From: Desulfamplus sp. | GTDB lineage: Bacteria > Desulfobacterota > Desulfobacteria > Desulfobacterales > Desulfobacteraceae | Direction: 5' to 3' | NCBI GenBank assembly: GCA_015232935.1 | Contig: JADFYT010000109.1 | Span: 1-7,252, forward strand | DNA: 7,252 nt | The notes under the pieces: model-generated | What the model saw: only the letters and a program-made list of their open reading frames with translations | Told to the model about the DNA's origin: nothing | The model's database searches: none | In this document: positions 5,177 through 7,252 of the stretch, one piece after another | How the letters are laid out: each line of letters starts with the position of its first letter | Numbering within the stretch: the stretch's first letter is position 1 | Program-made: the position numbers and the translations under genes

Positions 5177-7252
5177 TCACCATCTGTGCTGTTTGAGCTC
5201 ATAACGACTGGTCTGATGGTTAAACTCTTCCCTGAAAACAAAACCTTCGCAATCGGCCGAAAGTCGCTGCTGGTTATATCTGAACTGAATCACTGTTCCG
5301 GCAGGCAGCATGCTGTGCCTTATATCCAGTTCCGGAACGCCCGGCTCTTGTTTGTAGATTTCTGTTATACGGCTTTCAAGCTCTTTTTTATCTTTTTCAA
5401 AGATATTTTTTTGATTCTGGTACTGCTTGATCTGTTGGGCATATCTCATAAAAGTACTGCTGTATTGATCAATACTTGCCTCGTATTCCTTCTCTTTCTG
5501 CCGTTTTATAACACGTAATTCAGCTATTTTATCCAAATCTTCCTTTGTTTTCTGATTCCTTGAAAGACTCTTTATCTCCTGATCAATTGCACTAATATCT
5601 TTTTTTTCAAGTTTTTCAAAAAGATATCGTGATTTTTCCTGAAGTTCCCTGATCTTTATATCCAGTTGATCAATATCGTTGTTCAGCTCCGCAGCTCTTT
5701 TTTTGCATGTTATTGTTTCAATTGAATCTCCAATAATAAACTTGCAGCTTTCTCCTACTGTCACCTTTTTTAGTATTACCCTGTTTTTTGCACGGACAAC
5801 ACAAGAGACAAGCTTTGCATCACTGCAGATTAAAATATCATCGCTTGTTATTATGGAGTTGTATATTCTATTAAAGTCTGTATCGGTAGAGTAGCGTTGC
5901 AATTCAATAAAAATACTCTTCTGGCTGGTAACTAAACTGTTTTCCATTGAGGCTGCCCGAACCGTGCCTTTGGATAAAATTTCTCCATTTACAATATCAT
6001 GGGAGACTGTAACCTCATCTGTAGCGTTCACTCTTCCCATAAGATTGGTAACTTTCAAGTTTCTGCACCCCAGAGCAACTCCGCTTTTAATTGACCCTTT
6101 AATATCAAAATCACAATTAAATTGTGTTGGTATGTTTTCAGGTGTGTTTTCCGGCGTTATCTCTCCATCTACATGTATTAAAGAGAAGAGTGAAAGGATT
6201 CTGTCATCAGAAAAAAATGGAATGCCATCACATGAAGCCTCAAAGCTGTCCTCATTACGAGTCACATTGTTTCCTTTGGTAATATTAATCGGAGTTATAA
6301 TGGGCGGTGCAACAAAGCAGCGATTGACATTAAGTCCGGATTTGCCTTTTATTTTTCTGAAGCTGACAAGTTTTGTTCCTTTTGAAACAATGAATTGAAA
6401 AATATTGCCCGAATTGGCTATTATCATATTATGAGCAATGTCTGTTTGACCATTGACCGCATTCAGATTAGTGTTGTTTGTATCTGTTTGAGTATTTGAC
6501 CGAGCTGTCCGGCCATTTGTCGCACTTATTTTGGCATGCTTGAAAATTGCCTGGACATCAAAATGGAATCTATATTTTATCTGTGCAAGTACGGGCTCAT
6601 CTCCTTTGGCCAGCATAATCTTTTTTCCCGGCCTCACTTTATTTGCAATCAAACGGTCAAGTACATTGCTTGTACGTCCATATCTGATCTTTTTATGATA
6701 TAGCCATATGATTATATTGTCTTTTGTCATGGATTTGGGCAGAGGGTTGAGGACTTTTATGTACGCTTCAATATTGTCCTTTGAATAGGATAGTTCAAGA
6801 TATTTGTCCATCTCGTTGAACAACTCAATATGAGCATCGCTTAAATTCAATCCTAACTTGATATTAAGCCTCTCAATTTTATACTCCATCTGTTTTTTGA
6901 CTATCCGTTTCCGATCGTGTTCAGAGAGTCCGAAATCTTGAACCAGAATATCTCCTATCCATCGTGGCCTAATCCTGTTTTCTCTCTCTTTGGAGTCATT
7001 GCTGGAAGAAAATCCTGGCATCTTTTCAAGTTCAGCTCTTTTATGATACGCTTCAAATTCCTTTGCCTGGATTTTAAGTGCTGCGACAACCTGTTTCTCA
7101 TCAAGCAGACGTGCTTTGAGTATCATTGCCCCGAACAGGGCATTTTTTTCTCTCTCCTCTATGGAAGATTGCCCGACTTTTTTTAAAGTCTCTTCCCAGT
7201 CTTCCTCCATTACCCTGTTTTGAGCAATCAGTATCTCGTCTCTTGTCTCAGG
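5177..7252 (-). CDS. FapA/DUF342-family protein, probably N-terminally truncated by the window edge
   Basis: Residue numbers count from the ATG at 7210. Two helix units, LFGAMILKARLLDEKQVVAALKIQ plus flanks (about 25-50) and IGDILVQDFGLSEHDRKRIVKKQ (85-107), resemble the repeats found at the start of type II/IV secretion ATPases and related proteins. A middle region follows that fits FapA: GKSGLNV (289-295), DSFEASCDGIPFF (321-333), VDGEITPENTPENI (347-360) and a parallel beta-helix-like stretch (about 366-500). Next is a coiled coil (about 503-620) and a short C-terminal domain. This order matches DUF342/FapA; in Vibrio, FapA is linked to polar flagellar placement and glucose sensing. Whether this one does that is unknown. 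No signal peptide or membrane segment is seen. The frame is open through 7252 with no stop, and an N-terminal repeat seems to begin upstream of 7210, so the real start probably lies outside. If the ATG at 7210 is used, the protein has 677 residues. Confidence 0.8.
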   Translation of the reverse strand, partial: PETRDEILIAQNRVMEEDWEETLKKVGQSSIEEREKNALFGAMILKARLLDEKQVVAALKIQAKEFEAYHKRAELEKMPGFSSSNDSKERENRIRPRWIGDILVQDFGLSEHDRKRIVKKQMEYKIERLNIKLGLNLSDAHIELFNEMDKYLELSYSKDNIEAYIKVLNPLPKSMTKDNIIIWLYHKKIRYGRTSNVLDRLIANKVRPGKKIMLAKGDEPVLAQIKYRFHFDVQAIFKHAKISATNGRTARSNTQTDTNNTNLNAVNGQTDIAHNMIIANSGNIFQFIVSKGTKLVSFRKIKGKSGLNVNRCFVAPPIITPINITKGNNVTRNEDSFEASCDGIPFFSDDRILSLFSLIHVDGEITPENTPENIPTQFNCDFDIKGSIKSGVALGCRNLKVTNLMGRVNATDEVTVSHDIVNGEILSKGTVRAASMENSLVTSQKSIFIELQRYSTDTDFNRIYNSIITSDDILICSDAKLVSCVVRAKNRVILKKVTVGESCKFIIGDSIETITCKKRAAELNNDIDQLDIKIRELQEKSRYLFEKLEKKDISAIDQEIKSLSRNQKTKEDLDKIAELRVIKRQKEKEYEASIDQYSSTFMRYAQQIKQYQNQKNIFEKDKKELESRITEIYKQEPGVPELDIRHSMLPAGTVIQFRYNQQRLSADCEGFVFREEFNHQTSRYELKQHRW

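Noticed and set aside
5679..6398. Plus-strand open frames opposite the FapA-like gene.
   Set aside because: They are hydrophobic translations of the antisense strand of a well-supported coding region, with no motif or neighbour support.
1..7252. CRISPR array, tRNA, rRNA or insertion sequence.
   Set aside because: No regularly spaced repeats, no cloverleaf-like segment, no transposase, and almost all of the window is protein-coding.

Overview
The window reads as a stretch of a Gram-negative anaerobe-type chromosome. A Desulfobacterota (Desulfobacterales-like) host is my best guess, inferred from gene content (branched-chain amino acid transport genes, a GATE-domain membrane protein overlapping recN, a divergent FapA/DUF342 protein) and moderate-to-low GC. 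No rRNA or other taxonomic marker is present, so this is only an inference.

Layout. A plus-strand run fills 1-5020 and all its genes are tightly packed. It holds the last 29 codons of livM, a small AT-rich two-gene module (96-772) that looks like a TumE/DUF6516-type toxin-antitoxin pair, livG, livF, a two-repeat GATE (nucleoside-recognition) membrane protein, and recN. Junctions overlap or nearly touch throughout: 5 nt for livM/antitoxin, ATGA for antitoxin/toxin, ATGA for toxin/livG, 59 nt for livG/livF (bridged by a 24-codon mini-ORF with a strong ribosome binding site), 10 nt for livF/GATE, and a 41-nt overlap for GATE/recN. A 156-nt intergenic region (5021-5176) with a symmetrical A/T-tract hairpin separates recN from a convergent minus-strand gene. 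That gene is a long FapA/DUF342-like protein whose reading frame stays open to the right edge of the window, so it is probably cut off at its N-terminus.

How the genes relate. LivM (permease), LivG and LivF (two ATPases) are parts of one ABC importer for branched-chain amino acids or similar amides. The toxin-antitoxin-like pair lies exactly between livM and livG, with start/stop overlaps, and livG has no convincing Shine-Dalgarno of its own. Translation of livG may therefore depend on translation of the toxin gene. This is the most unusual arrangement in the window. RecN (double-strand break repair) and the GATE protein share the transcript by position only; I see no functional link. The FapA-like gene is an independent unit.
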